Of a stretch of 17,555 bases of DNA, positions 1-7,663 are shown piece after piece (the stretch's first letter is position 1; each line of letters begins with the position of its first letter). Source of the DNA: JBGPBY01 sp041481485 (GTDB lineage: Bacteria; Acidobacteriota; Terriglobia; 20CM-2-55-15). Below the pieces are notes generated by a model. The model searched no databases. It was given only the letters and a program-made list of their open reading frames with translations, and had not been told where the DNA came from. Made by a program: the position numbers and the translations under genes. The DNA is taken from contig JBGPBY010000105.1 of NCBI GenBank assembly GCA_041481485.1, positions 1 to 17,555 of the forward strand, given 5' to 3'.

Positions 1-71
1 GCCCCTACAGTCGCTCGCCCTGCAATTTCTTCACACCTTCATAGACCGCGCCTGCAGTGGAGAACAGGCAT

Positions 72-79
72 AGAAGGAG
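72..79 (+). promoter_or_regulatory. Shine-Dalgarno site that fixes the start of the PQQ dehydrogenase
   Basis: AGAAGGAG lies seven bases before the ATG at 87. The same reading frame is also open back to a GTG at 57, but that start has no comparable site and would put ten charged residues in front of the signal peptide. The ATG at 87 is therefore preferred. Confidence 0.8.
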
Positions 80-86
80 TCCCGAT

Positions 87-2396
87 ATGGCCCAGAGTCG
101 ACGTTTTCGGCGCTATGCCACAACACTCGTACTTCTCGCGGCAGGCGTTGCCACCATAGAGATGAGTCTCGCACAATCCTCCAGTGGAAAGTGGTGGCCA
201 GGATACGGCAGCGGCGCAGACAACTCGCGCTATTTTGAATCGCGGCAGATCAACAAGTCGAACGTGAACACTCTTCAGGTCGCGTGGAACTACCCGTATG
301 GCGACACGAGCTTCGGGCCCATTGTGGTGCGAGGTGTGATCTATGGCCGCGGACGCAATGGATCTCTCGTCGCGCTCGATGCGAAGTCCGGCAAAGAGCT
401 ATGGATTCGCGAGAACATGAATGGCATGACGAGCCGCGGCATGAACTACTGGGAAAGCTCGAATGGGCGCGACCAACGGCTGATCTTTGCGATGAACACC
501 ATGCTTCAGGAACTCGACGCAAAGACTGGGAAGTCGATCATGACATTCGGCTCGAACGGCTATGTCGACTTGCGTGTTGGTCTTGACGGACGCGATCCGT
601 CGACAATCGGGAATATCCAATCGAACACTCCCGGCGAAGTGTTCGAGAATCTGATCATTCTTGGCAGCGCAACCGGCGAAGGATATTTGTCGCCCCCGGG
701 AGATATTCGCGCTTACGACGTCCGAGATGGAAAACTGGTGTGGACGTTTCACACAATCCCGCGTCCTGGCGAGTTTGGCTATGACACCTGGCCGAAGGAC
801 GCATGGAAATACATCGGCGGCGTCAACAACTGGGGAGAGATGACGATCGATGCCCGGCGGGGCATTGCGTACATTCCGCTCGGATCGCCAACGTACGATT
901 TCTACGGCGCGGATCGTCAAGGCGCCAATCTCTTCGGCACTTCCATCGTTGCGCTGGATGCGCGCACGGGAAAACGAAAGTGGCATTACCAACTCGTTCA
1001 CCACGACCTCTGGGACATGGATCCCAGCGCAGCACCACAGCTCACCACCATTCGACAAAACGGCCGCAATCGCGATGTTGTGGTCGTGAGCTGCAAGACG
1101 ACGTGGCTCTACGTGTTGGATCGCGATACCGGCGAGCCGATTTGGCCCATTGAAGAGCGTCCCGTTGCCAAATCGGAAATGCCTGGCGAAACAAGTTGGC
1201 CGACACAGCCATATCCGACCAATCCTCCGCCGCATTCGCGGCAGTCGTTCACCGTGGATGATGTCAGCCCGTATTTATCGCCCGATGAAGCGGAAACATT
1301 CAAGAAGCGTTTGGCCGCAGCCACCAACATGGGCCTCTTCACTCCCATAAGCTTCAACGACACGGTGCACATTCCGACCAGCAATGGCGGCGTGCTTTTT
1401 GGTGGAGCGGCAAGCGAGCCTAACGGCGCCGTCTATGTCGTCGCACGCGACAATCCCGGGATACTCCACCTGATGCGTCCGGGCGAGAACGCGGGCCGCG
1501 GGGGCGGAGGTGGTGGAAACGCACCGCCACTGCCGGCCGGACAGAGTGTGTATCAGCAGAACTGTCAGATGTGTCATGGCGCCGATCGATCCGGCATCGA
1601 GAGCAGCGGGCCTGCGCTCATCGCGAACGGTACGCCGAGCTTTGACGCGGCCGCGATCCGCACGGTTATCGCTTCTGGAAAAGGCCGCATGCCGTCCCAG
1701 CCACACTTAACCGTTGCGGATGTCGAGACTCTCGTCACCTTCCTCACCGCAGCACCGGCTGCCGGACGCGGGCAGGGACAGGCCGCACCCGCTGGAGGCG
1801 GCGGACGTGGGGGTCGCGGTGGAGCTACAGCCGGGTCCGGCGCACCGCCCGAGTTGATTGCAGGATCGGGTTCAGTCGTAACCGGCCAGACCGGCGGCGG
1901 GCGCGGACGCGGGGACACTCGTTATCCGGATGGCGGTCCACAGACCGAACAGTATGTGATCAACGAGTACAACACTGTCGGCAATCGCATCAAGCCGCCA
2001 TATACCTCCATCGTGAAGTACGACCTCAATCAACCGGGCATCAAATGGCGCATTGGTTTCGGCGATGATCCCGTTCTTGCCGCGCGCGGCATTACCGGAA
2101 CAGGCGTGGCGGCGACGCTCAATGGCATCATCGTCACGCAGGCTGGCATTGTGTTTGGGGCAGGTCGCGACAATCAGATCCGCGCATGGGACAGCGACAC
2201 CGGTAAGCAACTATGGTCGGCACGCTTCGGCGGCAACTTCGTTGGTTCACCAGTGATGTACGAGATGGATGGGAGGCAATACCTGCTCGTGCCCGCAGCC
2301 AGTGCGGCTGGCGGAGGCCGTGGCGCGGCGCCCGCCGTGCCCGCAGCAGCCGCGCCGCTGGGCTGGATCGCTTACGCGTTACCGGCGAAGCTGTAG
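87..2396 (+). CDS. Secreted PQQ-dependent dehydrogenase with an inserted cytochrome c domain
   Basis: A 769-residue quinoprotein. The first ~30 residues form a signal peptide (RRFRR, hydrophobic core, SLA-Q cleavage site), so it acts in the periplasm. The body is an eight-bladed-propeller-type PQQ domain related to membrane glucose/quinate dehydrogenases: the QINKSNVNTLQVAW start, DIRAYDVRDGKLVWTFHTIP, NNWGEMTIDARRG, HHDLWDMD (candidate catalytic region) and PIWPIEERPV are all family-like. A cytochrome c module interrupts the propeller, with CQMCH at residues 493-497 and a likely axial Met at 535. It is flanked by Gly/Arg-rich linkers on both sides (about nt 1485-1545 and 1760-1940), and the last propeller blade follows. 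Electrons from PQQ would pass to this heme and on to the respiratory chain. The five-TM domain of E. coli-type Gcd is absent. The substrate is not readable from sequence; an aldose or polyol is the family norm. The gene converges on the beta-helix gene across a palindromic repeat. Confidence 0.88.
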   Translation: MAQSRRFRRYATTLVLLAAGVATIEMSLAQSSSGKWWPGYGSGADNSRYFESRQINKSNVNTLQVAWNYPYGDTSFGPIVVRGVIYGRGRNGSLVALDAKSGKELWIRENMNGMTSRGMNYWESSNGRDQRLIFAMNTMLQELDAKTGKSIMTFGSNGYVDLRVGLDGRDPSTIGNIQSNTPGEVFENLIILGSATGEGYLSPPGDIRAYDVRDGKLVWTFHTIPRPGEFGYDTWPKDAWKYIGGVNNWGEMTIDARRGIAYIPLGSPTYDFYGADRQGANLFGTSIVALDARTGKRKWHYQLVHHDLWDMDPSAAPQLTTIRQNGRNRDVVVVSCKTTWLYVLDRDTGEPIWPIEERPVAKSEMPGETSWPTQPYPTNPPPHSRQSFTVDDVSPYLSPDEAETFKKRLAAATNMGLFTPISFNDTVHIPTSNGGVLFGGAASEPNGAVYVVARDNPGILHLMRPGENAGRGGGGGGNAPPLPAGQSVYQQNCQMCHGADRSGIESSGPALIANGTPSFDAAAIRTVIASGKGRMPSQPHLTVADVETLVTFLTAAPAAGRGQGQAAPAGGGGRGGRGGATAGSGAPPELIAGSGSVVTGQTGGGRGRGDTRYPDGGPQTEQYVINEYNTVGNRIKPPYTSIVKYDLNQPGIKWRIGFGDDPVLAARGITGTGVAATLNGIIVTQAGIVFGAGRDNQIRAWDSDTGKQLWSARFGGNFVGSPVMYEMDGRQYLLVPAASAAGGGRGAAPAVPAAAAPLGWIAYALPAKL

Positions 2397-2537
2397 TCGC
2401 GGTCATCAAGAAAACCCTCTCCCAACGGGAGAGGGTTGGGTGAGGGGTACCGCACGTATAAACTGTTACTTGTGGTACCCCTCACCGGCCTTCGGCCCCC
2501 TCTCCCGTTGGGAGAGGGATCTCTTGATGACCGCGAC
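2396..2537. repeat. 142-bp near-perfect palindromic element (REP/MITE-like) between convergent genes
   Basis: The outer 16 bases, GTCGCGGTCATCAAGA (2396-2411), are the exact reverse complement of 2522-2537. Inside are matching hairpin units, CCCTCTCCC-AAC-GGGAGAGGG (2415-2435) and CCCTCTCCC-GTT-GGGAGAGGG (2498-2518). Further in are an 11-bp matched pair, TGAGGGGTACC (2441-2451) with GGTACCCCTCA (2474-2484), and a ~22-bp centre. The right arm also carries an extra GGCC-TTC-GGCC hairpin (2487-2497). The element begins on the last base of the PQQ gene's TAG and ends 11 bp before the opposite gene's stop. CCCTCTCCC-type short palindromes are widespread intergenic repeats in many bacteria. Whether this one is mobile, purely structural or a terminator cannot be told from a single copy. 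Confidence 0.85.
2408..2437 (-). terminator. Likely intrinsic terminator for the beta-helix gene
   Basis: Read on the minus strand, the left hairpin of the palindrome has an 11-bp GC-rich stem (2413-2437) with a GTT loop. It is followed by TTTTCTT, the usual form of a rho-independent terminator. It lies ~110 nt past the stop of the minus-strand beta-helix gene. On the plus strand the equivalent hairpin (2498-2518) lacks a T-run, so termination of the PQQ gene is less certain. Confidence 0.5.
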
Positions 2538-2548
2538 TGCAGAAGCCG

Positions 2549-4180
2549 TCAACCGATCTGGCTTGCCGTGGCGATCTGACGAATCGCCGCGTCTCCCAAC
2601 CGCTCGCGCAACTGCGTGAGGTAGAGACTGCGCGGCGTGACGTGCTTATCGATTGATTCGATATGGCCGTTCTCTTTCGTCGGATCCTGCAACGGGATAT
2701 TGAAGACAACGGCATTCACGCCAAGGTGTCCAAACGAAAAATTCTGCGCCGTGGGTGGCTTCTGCACCAGGAAACTTCCTTCGCAGTTCCAGAACACCGT
2801 GTTCGCTCCGGCCCAGCCAATGTTGATATTTTTCCAGAAACGCGCAGTGAGCGGAGCCTGAATATTGTCGTACAGATTCCCGGTCGCCCATTGCTCGTGC
2901 GGCTCGCTCGACGAAAAAGGTGTTGTCGCTTTGCAATCGAGAAACACGTTCGCGCTGGAAGTGGGTTGACCACTCATGAAAGAGTGCCGGCCTTCGTCGG
3001 AAAGACACCGTTGCACGAGCGCCAGTTGGCCCCGAAGTGCAAACGTGAATCTTCGAGCGCCTGCCCTTTGAGAAACGGGAGCGCGCGACACGCAGTCCTG
3101 AACGGTGACCCACTTGGCGCCGCGCGACGTGCCGACCATGCTGTAGACGAAATGTAGTGCCGTTGTATTCCGAACCCAACCGTGCCTTGTATTGTCGAAG
3201 ATGACAAAATTTCGGTAATGGTTTTCGTCGTTGTAGTACTCCTCCGCCACATAATTCGGGCGATCCATGTTGCCGTACTCGCGCGTTCGCTTCGTCGGAT
3301 CGAACTCCGACATGGCACGCATGTTCTCGACACCCACGTTTGCAATGCGCCCCCCTTCTTCGTACTTCAACACTTCCCCGCCACCCCAGCGCTTTTCAAT
3401 CGCACAAGTGATCGGCGCGTCGATAGTAATGGTATTCCCCTGAACATCGCTAATGACTCGGTCCCACTCCACGTTGAACGGACGCCAGCGGCTCTGCGCA
3501 TCGGGGCCATTCATGCCGACAGCATCGATCCAGTCCTGGTTTCCAATGCGGCGCACGATCACCAGGTCGCCCGGCCTGAAGCCCTGCGCCGATCCGATCT
3601 TGAGTTTGCGAGCGCCAACCGGAACGTAGTCGTCAACGACGGTCTGTTTCGTTTCTTCCTTCATCGTGATACCGGACGCGCCACCGACCACAACCAGGGT
3701 CCCCTGATTACCGCCTGCACCCCCGGTGCGACCCGTTCCGGTTCCGATCAGAATAGTCCCGGTGTCGCTCATGCCTTCCCCGCGCAGCACTACACCGCTG
3801 GCCTGGACCGTAACCGGCGTTGCCATTTTGTAATAACCGGCCTTAAGAAGAGCCGCGCCTCGGAAGCCGCCTGCGTCCAATGGACGTGAGGATACTTTGT
3901 CGATCGCAGCCTGGATGTTCGCCGTGTTATCGCCGGCAACCGGCCAGATCGTTTCTTTCACGGGCACAGTGGGAATTGCGACACCTCCGCCGCCATATCC
4001 GGCGTGAGAAGAATCGATGATGGTATTTCCCTGCTCGTCCGGAACGTAGACGAGCTTGTTATCGACTCCGGGATAGATCCGGGATGCGGTCGGGGCAAGA
4101 TCCTGCACCTGCGCCCGCGGCAGAAACGCGGGCGCAAGCGCCATCCGCAGAATGCTGCGGCGAGAGAGTGACATGCTCAT
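2549..4180 (-). CDS. Tat-exported right-handed beta-helix protein, pectate-lyase superfamily
   Basis: A 543-residue protein. The start at 4180 is chosen because AGGAGGA (4185-4191) lies just upstream; the open frame extends further to 4276 without a ribosome site. The N-terminus, SRRSILRMALAPAFLPRA, is a twin-arginine signal, so the protein is exported folded. GDNTANIQAAIDKV (residues 83-96) is the typical entry of the Pectate_lyase_3-type helix. It is followed by many short Gly/Asn-rich strand repeats (VLRGEGMSDTGTILIG, then NVGVENMRAMSEFD, WVTVQDCVSRAP, NVFLDCKATTPF) that stack as a parallel beta-helix. The family includes polysaccharide lyases, glycosidases and epimerases acting on acidic glycans; I cannot assign a substrate or catalytic residues. 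A divergent sugar-acid dehydratase gene fits uronate or aldonate release. The gene stands alone and reads towards the PQQ gene. Confidence 0.75.
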   Translation of the reverse strand: MSMSLSRRSILRMALAPAFLPRAQVQDLAPTASRIYPGVDNKLVYVPDEQGNTIIDSSHAGYGGGGVAIPTVPVKETIWPVAGDNTANIQAAIDKVSSRPLDAGGFRGAALLKAGYYKMATPVTVQASGVVLRGEGMSDTGTILIGTGTGRTGGAGGNQGTLVVVGGASGITMKEETKQTVVDDYVPVGARKLKIGSAQGFRPGDLVIVRRIGNQDWIDAVGMNGPDAQSRWRPFNVEWDRVISDVQGNTITIDAPITCAIEKRWGGGEVLKYEEGGRIANVGVENMRAMSEFDPTKRTREYGNMDRPNYVAEEYYNDENHYRNFVIFDNTRHGWVRNTTALHFVYSMVGTSRGAKWVTVQDCVSRAPVSQRAGARRFTFALRGQLALVQRCLSDEGRHSFMSGQPTSSANVFLDCKATTPFSSSEPHEQWATGNLYDNIQAPLTARFWKNINIGWAGANTVFWNCEGSFLVQKPPTAQNFSFGHLGVNAVVFNIPLQDPTKENGHIESIDKHVTPRSLYLTQLRERLGDAAIRQIATASQIG

Positions 4181-4184
4181 GTTG

Positions 4185-4191
4185 TCCTCCT
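4185..4191 (-). promoter_or_regulatory. Strong Shine-Dalgarno site of the beta-helix gene
   Basis: Read on the minus strand this is AGGAGGA, about five bases before the ATG at 4180. It decides the start against the longer frame that begins at 4276, whose extra 32 residues (several Cys and His) do not look like a leader. Confidence 0.8.
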
Positions 4192-4313
4192 GTCGATGGC
4201 GCGCGAGGTTATCGCATGTGGCCAGTGTTAGACAACTGCAACAGGATGAGTGCGTGTGCCGGCGCCAGAGAAGCAAGCTTGAAGCTGCAGAGACTCAGAA
4301 CTTCATAGACGGC

Positions 4314-4336
4314 ATAATGCGGGAGAGTATAATGCG
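4314..4336 (+). promoter_or_regulatory. Candidate promoter -10 region for the dehydratase/permease unit
   Basis: In the 177-bp divergent gap (4181-4357), TATAAT occurs at 4328-4333, 24 bases before the dehydratase ATG. ATAATGCG is repeated directly at 4314-4321 and 4329-4336, fifteen bases apart. I see no convincing -35 box at 17 bp, so this is only a candidate; a direct-repeat operator is an alternative reading. A GGAG ribosome site follows at 4346-4349. Confidence 0.3.
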
Positions 4337-4357
4337 CCGCCATATGGAGTAGATCAT

Positions 4358-5716
4358 ATGAAGATCGATCGTCGAATGTTTACCAAGACACTTGCTGGCG
4401 CCGCAGCCGCGCTGGCGCTGCCATCGTGGCCTACAAAAGCAGCAGCGGCAAGGTTGCCCGTGAATCGGGTGACAAAGATCCGCTGCTATTATCCGCCAAA
4501 CTACCAGAGCAACGGCCCGCAGGCTTTTCCGCAAAGCAACATGGTCCTGCTTGTCGATACGGAGGCGGACATTACCGGTATCGGGCAAGGTGGATCTCCA
4601 GACACGGTGCGCAACATGGCGCGCAGCGTGATCGGCAAGAACGCCTTCGACACGGAGTTTATCTGGCAACACGGATTCATGGACGGGTTCTATTCACCCG
4701 GGAAGGAAAGGTTGCATGCGCTGGGCGCGATCGATCTCGCGCTGTGGGATATCAAGGGCAAAGCTCTGAAGACACCTCTCTACGAGTTGTTCGGCGGCAA
4801 AGCCCGCCAGCACATCGAACTGTATGCGACCAACGGCGTGCCGCCCGGGCTGATCGCGCAAAATGACCTGCAGAGAATGAGCTTAAAGGAACGCGCGGCC
4901 GCGACAATGGCCGCAGGCTATCGTGTTTACCGAGTCGACAGCGCGATCACGCCTACACCAACCGGCGGAGTCGCGGGACCTCGGGGAGGAGGCGCGCGCG
5001 GCGGCAATGCAGCCAACGGGCCTGTCGGTGTGACCGGAAGTCGCGGCACTTTCAACTCACGTTCGCATATCCGCGAAATCGGTGAAGCCGCAGCACAAAT
5101 TCGCGAAGGCGTCGGTCCGGATGGCGACTGGATGATCGATCTTCATCAAAGCTTCGATTTTCATGAAGCCGTCGAAGTTTGCAATCTGATTGCGCCGACG
5201 CGGCCGTTTTGCGTGGAAGATCCGGTTCGGGAGGAGCAGTTCCGGACACAGATCCCAAAACTGCGCTTAATGACTACAGTTCCACTGGCTCCCGGTGAGG
5301 AGTGGGGAACCCGGGCGGAGTTCAGTCCCCTCGTCGAACAGCGCGATATCGATTTTGCCCGAGCATCACTGCCGAACGTCGGCGGAATTACGGAAATGCT
5401 CAAAATCATGGCGCTCTGCGATCTGCACAAAGTCGGCATCGTGCCGCACTTCACCGGTCCGATTGCGACCGTTGGCCACATGCACACGATGATGGCTTTC
5501 CCGGGACAGGTGCTCATGGAATACAACCAACACGATCGGCCTGTGCCATACATGCCCGACTTTCTCGATTTCCGAAACGGCAAGGTGTGGCCAAACGATA
5601 GACCTGGACTCGGCATATCTGTGGATGAGAAACAGCTTACGCTCATTGAGACAATGACAGAAGGAGCTTCCGGCCCGACATATCTGCGTCCAGACGGATC
5701 CCCCACACACTGGTGA
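4358..5716 (+). CDS. Tat-exported enolase-superfamily sugar-acid dehydratase (mannonate/galactonate-dehydratase-like)
   Basis: 452 residues. DRRMFTK near the N-terminus followed by an Ala-rich core is a textbook twin-arginine signal, so the enzyme is predicted to be periplasmic, which is unusual for this normally cytosolic superfamily. The N-terminal capping domain and TIM-barrel hallmarks are clear: LHALGAIDLALWDIKGKAL; D261-x-H263 in IDLHQSFD; E287 in CVEDP; E314 in PGEEW; D332; and H364 in VPHFTGPI. D261, E287 and E314 should bind Mg2+. The D-x-H pair is the signature of the galactonate/mannonate dehydratases, and the usual Lys-x-Lys base motif is replaced by YRVYRVDS (188-195). The expected reaction is aldonate to 2-keto-3-deoxyaldonate. 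A Gly/Arg-rich stretch (about 203-230) replaces the catalytic loop expected between R192 and D261. GGAG lies eight bases before the ATG. The permease gene begins 7 nt after the stop. Confidence 0.82.
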   Translation: MKIDRRMFTKTLAGAAAALALPSWPTKAAAARLPVNRVTKIRCYYPPNYQSNGPQAFPQSNMVLLVDTEADITGIGQGGSPDTVRNMARSVIGKNAFDTEFIWQHGFMDGFYSPGKERLHALGAIDLALWDIKGKALKTPLYELFGGKARQHIELYATNGVPPGLIAQNDLQRMSLKERAAATMAAGYRVYRVDSAITPTPTGGVAGPRGGGARGGNAANGPVGVTGSRGTFNSRSHIREIGEAAAQIREGVGPDGDWMIDLHQSFDFHEAVEVCNLIAPTRPFCVEDPVREEQFRTQIPKLRLMTTVPLAPGEEWGTRAEFSPLVEQRDIDFARASLPNVGGITEMLKIMALCDLHKVGIVPHFTGPIATVGHMHTMMAFPGQVLMEYNQHDRPVPYMPDFLDFRNGKVWPNDRPGLGISVDEKQLTLIETMTEGASGPTYLRPDGSPTHW

Positions 5717-5723
5717 GACAAGC

Positions 5724-7343
5724 ATGACGTGGCAACAAATCTACGATCCTTTCGATAACAAGCTGCTTTCCACAGCACTATCGGCATTGCCGGTATTGAC
5801 TCTGTTCTTTGTGCTGGTGGGCCTGAAGAAACGCGTGTGGGTTTCGGCGCTCAGCGGCCTCCTGATGGCCGTTGCATTGGCGTTGCTGGTTTTCAAAATG
5901 CCTGGAGTATTGGTGATCACGGCGGCAGGACACGGATTCATTTTCGGGCTTTTGCGCATCGCATGGATCGTCATTGGATCGATTTTTCTCTACAACGTCG
6001 CTTCTGAAACCGGACAGTTTCAGATCATGAAGGATTCCATCGCAGGCTTGTCCTCGGACAAGCGATTGCAACTGGTACTGATTGCCTTTTGCTTCGGCGC
6101 CTTTCTCGAAGGTACAGGCGGCGGCGGTGCGCCGGTCGCAATTGCGGGTGCTTTCCTGATGGGACTGGGTTTCAGTCCTTTTCAATCCGCCACACTTTGC
6201 CTTCTTGCAAATACCGCGCCTGTAGCATGGGGTGGCGTAGGGAATCCGATCCGCACACTGGGCGGCGTAACGGGACTGCCGGAATTGCAATTCAGTGCGA
6301 TGGCCGGCCGAATTCTACCGCCTCTATCGATGATTCTCCCGTTCTGGCTGGTGCGCAGTATGGTGGGATGGCGCGAAACGTTCCAGGTGTGGCCCGCGTT
6401 GTTGGTGAGTGGAGTGTCCTTTGCCGGAATGCAATTCTATTGGTCGAACTATCAGGATATCGGCCTTGTTGACGTTGTAGCAGCAATCTTCTCGCTGCTG
6501 ATGACTGTGGCATTCCTGAAATTCTGGAAACCTGCGAAGGTGATTCCCGTCGGGGGCAAAATGCAATTTTCCGCGAACAAACATTCTGCGGCGCAAGTAT
6601 TGAAAGGCTGGTCGCCGTTCATCGTCGCTTCCGTTTTGATCTTTGTCACCGGCCTGCCGTCGATTGCCAAATACCTGAACTTCGATGCGCTGAAAATGGC
6701 GATGCCGTACTTGCACAATGCCGTGTTGAAAATGCCTCCGATCGCGGCGAAACCTACGCCAGAAGACGCAACTGTGAATCTGAACTTCGCCGGCATTCCC
6801 GGCACCGTAGTTTTCGTGGCGGGACTGGTCGCGGCACTACTCGCTGGACTGCCTCTGCGAAAGATTGCGAGTCTGTTCGCGGCGACAGTCCGGCAGATGA
6901 TGCCTTCATTATTGGCGATCAGTTTCATGGTTGGTCTGGCGTACGTCACGCGATATTGCGGTATGGACACAATCATGGGGCTGGGTTTGACCGGCACGGG
7001 GCGGTTCTTTCCGTTTTTTGGCACTTTCCTCGGCTGGCTTGGCGTCGCCTTAACCGGTTCAGATGCGGGGTCGAACGCGCTATTCGGAAATCTGCAAAAG
7101 GTGACGGCTGAGCAGCTCAGCCTGAGTCCTATCCTGATGGGAGCTGCCAATTCAACAGGCGGCGTAATGGGCAAAATGATCGATGCACAGTCGATTGTCG
7201 TTTCGAGTTCCGCTACGAATCAACAAGGCAACGAAGCAGCCATCTTCAAAGCCGTCATCTGGCACAGCATTGCCCTGGCGTCGCTCGTCGGATTGATCGT
7301 GATGTTCTATGCCTACGTGATTCCATGGGCAATTCCACGCTGA
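5724..7343 (+). CDS. L-lactate permease (LctP) family carboxylate transporter
   Basis: 539 residues, almost entirely hydrophobic, with roughly 12-14 membrane spans, the usual size for LctP/LldP/GlcA carriers. The signature loop FLEGTGGGGAPVAI (127-140) corresponds to the FLEGAAGFGTPVAI type of characterised lactate/glycolate permeases, with small differences. LLANTAPVAWGGVGNPI and GANSTGGVMGKMIDAQSIVV are also family-like. These carriers are proton symporters for 2-hydroxy or 2-oxo monocarboxylates. The ATG lies 7 nt after the dehydratase stop, and GGTGAG overlaps that stop, which points to coupled translation. Here the cargo may be a sugar-derived acid, such as the dehydratase product, rather than lactate; this is inferred from the pairing only. 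Confidence 0.85.
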   Translation: MTWQQIYDPFDNKLLSTALSALPVLTLFFVLVGLKKRVWVSALSGLLMAVALALLVFKMPGVLVITAAGHGFIFGLLRIAWIVIGSIFLYNVASETGQFQIMKDSIAGLSSDKRLQLVLIAFCFGAFLEGTGGGGAPVAIAGAFLMGLGFSPFQSATLCLLANTAPVAWGGVGNPIRTLGGVTGLPELQFSAMAGRILPPLSMILPFWLVRSMVGWRETFQVWPALLVSGVSFAGMQFYWSNYQDIGLVDVVAAIFSLLMTVAFLKFWKPAKVIPVGGKMQFSANKHSAAQVLKGWSPFIVASVLIFVTGLPSIAKYLNFDALKMAMPYLHNAVLKMPPIAAKPTPEDATVNLNFAGIPGTVVFVAGLVAALLAGLPLRKIASLFAATVRQMMPSLLAISFMVGLAYVTRYCGMDTIMGLGLTGTGRFFPFFGTFLGWLGVALTGSDAGSNALFGNLQKVTAEQLSLSPILMGAANSTGGVMGKMIDAQSIVVSSSATNQQGNEAAIFKAVIWHSIALASLVGLIVMFYAYVIPWAIPR

Positions 7344-7663
7344 AATGTCAAGCGTCTCTGACGTTCACTTCTGAGCGAAGGAATCTCCAGCAAATTCACG
7401 GTCCCGCCTCAGATGACCTGTTATTGGGGTAATTCTGGGGTAGAAAACGATTAGGGGTCAAAGGCAAATCGAAGCTTTCCGCTTCTCGGGCAACCATCAC
7501 CAAAAATGCCTGTTATGAACTTCCCGTTCCTCGCTGTTCTTCCAACACGTCGGAAGTTCCTTGCCCAGTCGACCATTTTCAGTAATCCCCTCGCATCCCG
7601 ATCATCTTTGTCTCGCCAATATCATATGACGCGTATCAGCACACCTGGAACGTGTTCCCCATT
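7344..7663. other. 320-bp intergenic gap between convergent units
   Basis: No gene is supported here. The pentamer GGGGT occurs three times in 33 bp (7426, 7437, 7454). A 5-bp-stem hairpin, GAAGC-TTTCC-GCTTC, spans 7471-7485. GAACTTCC (7517-7524) is inverted at 7552-7559. None resembles a strong terminator. A 71-codon frame from 7506 has no ribosome site, odd composition, and runs into the end of the opposite gene. The stretch could be the decayed edge of a mobile element, but I cannot show that. Confidence 0.5.

Noticed and set aside
1..86. Short open frames at the left edge (plus strand ending at 72; minus strand ending at 5-7)
   Set aside because: The minus-strand frame has no start and overlaps the ribosome site and leader of the PQQ gene; the plus-strand piece is ~23 codons with no recognisable sequence, so it could be the end of an upstream gene but is not supported.
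57..86. Upstream GTG start for the PQQ dehydrogenase
   Set aside because: It lacks a ribosome site and adds a charged segment in front of the signal peptide, whereas ATG 87 has AGAAGGAG.
399..1235. 278-codon minus-strand frame inside the PQQ gene
   Set aside because: It is a shadow of a GC-rich real gene; the sequence is Arg/Cys/His-heavy with no recognisable domain.
2413..2518. CRISPR-like repeats
   Set aside because: There are only two hairpin units in inverted, not direct, orientation with no regular spacer series.
3182..3889. 235-codon plus-strand frame opposite the beta-helix gene
   Set aside because: It is antisense to a well-supported coding sequence with a Tat signal and family motifs; its own translation has no domain and no ribosome site.
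6452..7174. 240-codon minus-strand frame inside the permease gene
   Set aside because: It mirrors the membrane-protein codons on the other strand and has no independent motif.
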